From Strigops habroptila (taxonomy: Eukaryota; Chordata; Aves; Psittaciformes; Psittacidae): a stretch of DNA of 64,000 nucleotides. The notes beneath the pieces are model-generated. The model had not been told where the DNA came from. It searched no databases and saw nothing but the letters and a program-made list of their open reading frames with translations. The DNA is taken from positions 138,069,057 through 138,133,056 of the forward strand of contig NC_044277.2 in the NCBI RefSeq assembly GCF_004027225.2, written 5' to 3'. Numbering within the stretch: position 1 is the stretch's first letter; each line of letters starts with the position of its first letter. A program made the translations under genes and the position numbers. This document shows positions 61,135-64,000 of this stretch, in pieces.

Positions 61135-62345
61135 GTCACCCGCTACATCAGTGACAAGCTGGAGTGTGCAGAGCTCCACCTGGGGATGGATGAGGAGCCA
61201 ACCGAGAGCTTATGGGTCAAGATTAAAGGGAGGGCAGGAGTGGGGGACATTAAAGTGGGGGTCTGCAACAGGCCACCTGACCAGGAGGATTGAGTAGATG
61301 AGGCCCTCTATAGACAGATAGGTGCAGCCTGTTCACAAGCCCTGGTCCTCAGGGGGGGAACTTTAATCATCCTGATGTCTGTTGGGGGGGAAAAGGAAGA
61401 CCCAGGGAACTACAGGGCAGTCTCACCTTGGTACCTGGCAGGATCATGGAGCAGATCCTTCTGGATTATATGATAAGGCACATGAAAAATAAGGGGGTGA
61501 TTGGTGACAGCCAACATGGCTTTACTAAGGGCATATTGTGCCTGACAAATTCGGTGGCCTTCTATGATGGGGCCATGGCATTGGTGGATAAGGGAAGATT
61601 GTAATGACTGATGGCACATATCTGGACTTGTGCAAGGTATTTGACACTGTCCCGCATACCATCCTTGTCTCTGAACTGGAGAGACATGGATTTGATGGGT
61701 GGACAGTTCAGTGGATAAAGAATTGGCTGGATGATTGCACTCTTTAGGGTACCTTCCAATCCAAACCGTTTTAAGAATCTGTGATTCTAAGAGCAGGTTT
61801 GATGATCATGAGTTGTGGTCAATGGCTTGATGTCCAAGTGGAGGCTAGTGACGAGTGGCATTCCTCATGGTTGATATTAGGACCAGTGTTAATATGCTAA
61901 TATGAACAGTTCAACATCTTTGTTGGTGACATGGACAGTGGGATTGATGCTCCCTCAGCAAGCTGGCCAATGGCACCAAGCTGTGTGGTGTGCAGTCAAC
62001 ATGCTGAAGGGGAGGGATGCCACCCAGAGGGACTTCAACACGCTTGTGAGGTGGCCAATGCCAACCTCATGAAGTCCATCAAGGTCAAGTGGAAGGTCCT
62101 GCACCTGGGTCAGGGCAATCCCTAGCACAGCTACAGCCTGGGCGGAGAATGGATTGAGAGCAGCCCTGCAGAGAAGGTCTTGGGGGTGTTGGTTGACAAG
62201 AAGCTCAACATGAACCAGCAGTGTGCACTTGCAGCCTAGAAAGCCAACCGTGTGCTGGGCTACTTCAAAAGAAGTGTGACCAGCAGGTCAAGGGGGGTGA
62301 TTCTACCACTCTGCTCTCGTGAGAACCCACCTGGAGTAATGGCTA
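61135..62345 (+). mobile_element. Rearranged CR1 LINE with internal deletion and nested insertion
   Basis: Plus-strand CR1. The left part (61135-61385) carries endonuclease-domain sequence. It then joins through a G-run at about 61384-61391 directly to the RT domain (GGGAACTACAGGGCAGTCTC...), so the sequence normally between them is missing. RT-coding sequence continues to GATGGGTGGACAGTTCAGTG...GGATGATTGCAC (about 61740), is interrupted by about 70 bp that contain a CR1 3' tail, and resumes at GAGTTGTGGTCAATGG (about 61811). The FADD catalytic site is LANG here (61963-61974). The element stops at about 62340 without its own 3' tail. Many frameshifts; not functional. Confidence 0.9.
61741..61810 (+). 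mobile_element. Minimal CR1 3' tail nested in a CR1 RT domain
   Basis: TTAGGGTACCTTCCAATCCA followed by AAACCGTTTTAAGAATCTGTGATTCT is a CR1 3' terminus (compare AGGTCCTTTCCAACCCTAAA...TTCTGTGATTCTGTGA at the end of the 41.9 kb copy). It sits between two segments that are contiguous in an ordinary CR1 RT region. The last about 20 bases (GAGCAGGTTTGATGATCAT) are not tail and may be flank or filler. Confidence 0.7.
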
Positions 62346-62489
62346 GATTTGGCAAATGTTCTGAAAGAAACCAAGGTAGCATCTGAGAAGAGGATAAATC
62401 ATCCTACAAATTAGTTGCTGGTTTAAAGATAAGAAACAAAAGTAAGAAAAAATTGTCCTTTCTTGAAGGAGGATGGTTACTGAAATTTC
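62346..62489. other. Short spacer between CR1 pieces
   Basis: Sequence between the rearranged CR1 and an older CR1 fragment; it may belong to the older element, but no clear landmark was seen. Confidence 0.4.
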
Positions 62490-62830
62490 AGGGAAGGTGT
62501 TCCAGAGATCTCAGAATGGGGCAAATGCTGCACAATGTCTTACTGGGCGAAGTGGAAAGGGAGTTAGTAATAAGCTGATAACATTTGTAGATGATAAATA
62601 GTTACTGAGGGCAGCCAAACCTACAGATAACTGTGAAGACATACAGAAGGTTCTCACATTTCTAAGTTAGCAGATGATGGTAAAATGAAGGTTGAATTTG
62701 GCGTGAATAATTGCAAAGTACTGCAGATGGCACATCTTTAGCTATGAACACAAGAATATTCTCTAAATTGGCTATAATCAAATGGAAAAAAAAAACAACC
62801 CATCTTGGAGGCACAGTGGGAAGCAACTTG
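62490..62830 (+). mobile_element. Ancient CR1 RT fragment
   Basis: Plus-strand traces of an older amniote-type CR1: GGTGTTCCAGAGATCTCAGA ('GVPQGS' region), AAGCTGATAACATTTGTAGATGAT (KLITFVDD, equivalent of KFADD), AACTGTGAAGACATACAGAAGG, and in another frame MKVEFGVNNCKVLQMAHL (equivalent of MKFNVDKCKVMHLG). The remaining region to about 62830 may encode the following LG(S/T)xL block. It is more diverged than the neighbouring CR1 and of a different subfamily. Confidence 0.65.
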
Positions 62831-64000
62831 ATGACAAACACCAGAAATTATTAGGGGAGAAACAGACAAACAACATGGTGGAATGGCATTGATAAACCAG
62901 TGAATAAAATCTGTGACGAACCCACATCTTTAACATTGCATAAATTTCAGGTATTCTTTGTCTCCAAAATGAATTTTCAGTAGTTCAGAGACTGCAGATC
63001 GTGTAGATAAAGGCAATAACATAATCAAGGATGTGAAGTTGTTTCCATAGGACAAGACATTGAACACCCCCAAGCATGGGGATGAGATGCCAGAAGACAT
63101 GGTAACAACCGGAGTAATATACGAAAGATAACTTGCAAAGGACTGATCTCTGTTTCTTGCAACAGAAAATAGAGCAATTCTGACAGCAGGCAGCAGGTGT
63201 TGTTTGGGGTTCTTTAATATTTGTTGTTAGAGAGCACGCATTTAAATGATAAAATACAGGATACTGTAGAGAAGAAAACACATATCCAAAGGTAGGACTC
63301 CACAAATGTCAGAAGTTGTTTAACACTGCTAACATTGATGTAGATACAATTCTCAAAAAGGAGAGTTCCCTCATCCCAGGAAACAGGGGTGGTTTCCTAG
63401 GAAAGGCTCAGAAGTCTGTGCCTCTCTTCTCTCTCTGAGGTGCTGCTGTGGGTGTTTGTTGAAGGAAAGGTGAACTTGATTTTATGGTACTGATTCTCTG
63501 TGTCCCTTGCGATGCAAACCGTCCTGCACTACCCTCCCTGTGAGGCAGGAGAGGGCATTTATTGTGGAGATGAGGAGGCTTCACATGCATGGAGTGGGAA
63601 TGAAGGCCAGGGAAATCAAAATCACATTTAACCACTGGTGTCTCCTTGCTGTGAATTGCAGTGCTAACTGCCAGGCAGGGCTTGGGTGCTCCTTGCTGAG
63701 TTGTGCTGAGACTCTGTTATCTAAAGGAGTGACAGCTTTTCATTGGGGACCTGTGGGAAAGTTATTCAGAGATCTTCCCTGACACATCAAAGTGCTTTGA
63801 TACTACTGCTACGGCTCACCTGGTGGTCCATCTAAAAAGGATGGTGATTTCCCAATAGGTTCTTGGTTCAAACAAGGCTGAAGTTAAAGAAATTCCTTTA
63901 ACATTGTCTGTTTCTTGAAGTGAAAAGTGGTGTGATGACTTAATGGAAGTATGAGTACTTCACAGTACCACTTATGGCAGGGAAATAACCCTGGCATATT
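62831..64000. other. Downstream flank, no gene seen
   Basis: No exon, RNA gene or clear repeat recognised to the end of the window. Part of it may continue the ancient CR1 to the left. Confidence 0.5.

Noticed and set aside
1..64000. CRISPR arrays, tRNA or rRNA genes, bacterial operons
   Set aside because: No spaced direct-repeat arrays, no cloverleaf-like sequence and no prokaryotic gene layout were seen.

Overview
The window looks like avian nuclear DNA. It has a CpG-poor, intron-rich layout, one recognisable vertebrate gene, and an interspersed-repeat load made almost entirely of CR1 LINEs with the typical ATTCTATG-like 3' tails. No bacterial, organellar or CRISPR-like organisation is present. 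The species cannot be told from the sequence alone.

The only protein-coding gene I can support is LRRC3B (leucine-rich repeat containing 3B), on the + strand. Its complete 259-residue reading frame lies in a single exon (56527-57306). That exon is preceded by a strong splice acceptor (AG at 56368-56369) and followed by a short 3' UTR with AATAAA at 57595. A dense CpG island at about 14330-15690 is the natural promoter and non-coding first exon, which implies an intron of roughly 41 kb. The exon-2 leader carries four upstream ORFs. The last one overlaps the LRRC3B start out of frame, so translation is probably restrained.

Layout: 1-14.3 kb is upstream intergenic DNA with a CR1 tail (1.1 kb), an internal CR1 piece (3.75 kb), a much older CR1 relic (9.6-10.75 kb) and a possible LTR scrap (13.6 kb). 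14.3-15.7 kb is the CpG island. 15.7-56.4 kb is the large intron, holding a degenerate hAT transposase relic (20.35-21.2 kb, minus strand), a long CR1 (31.5-33.0 kb, minus), an older CR1 (39.7-40.8 kb, minus), a CR1 3' half (41.9-43.0 kb, plus), an ancient CR1-like tail (46.7 kb), homopolymer tracts and several non-repetitive CpG-retaining stretches that could be regulatory. 56.4-57.6 kb is the coding exon and 3' UTR. 57.6-64 kb is downstream flank with a rearranged CR1 (61.1-62.3 kb) that contains a tiny nested CR1 tail, followed by another ancient CR1 fragment.

I found no clearly new biological system. The items most worth checking are the LRRC3B uORF chain, the hAT relic, the nested/deleted CR1 structure, and a minus-strand polyadenylation-like signal at 59.5 kb.
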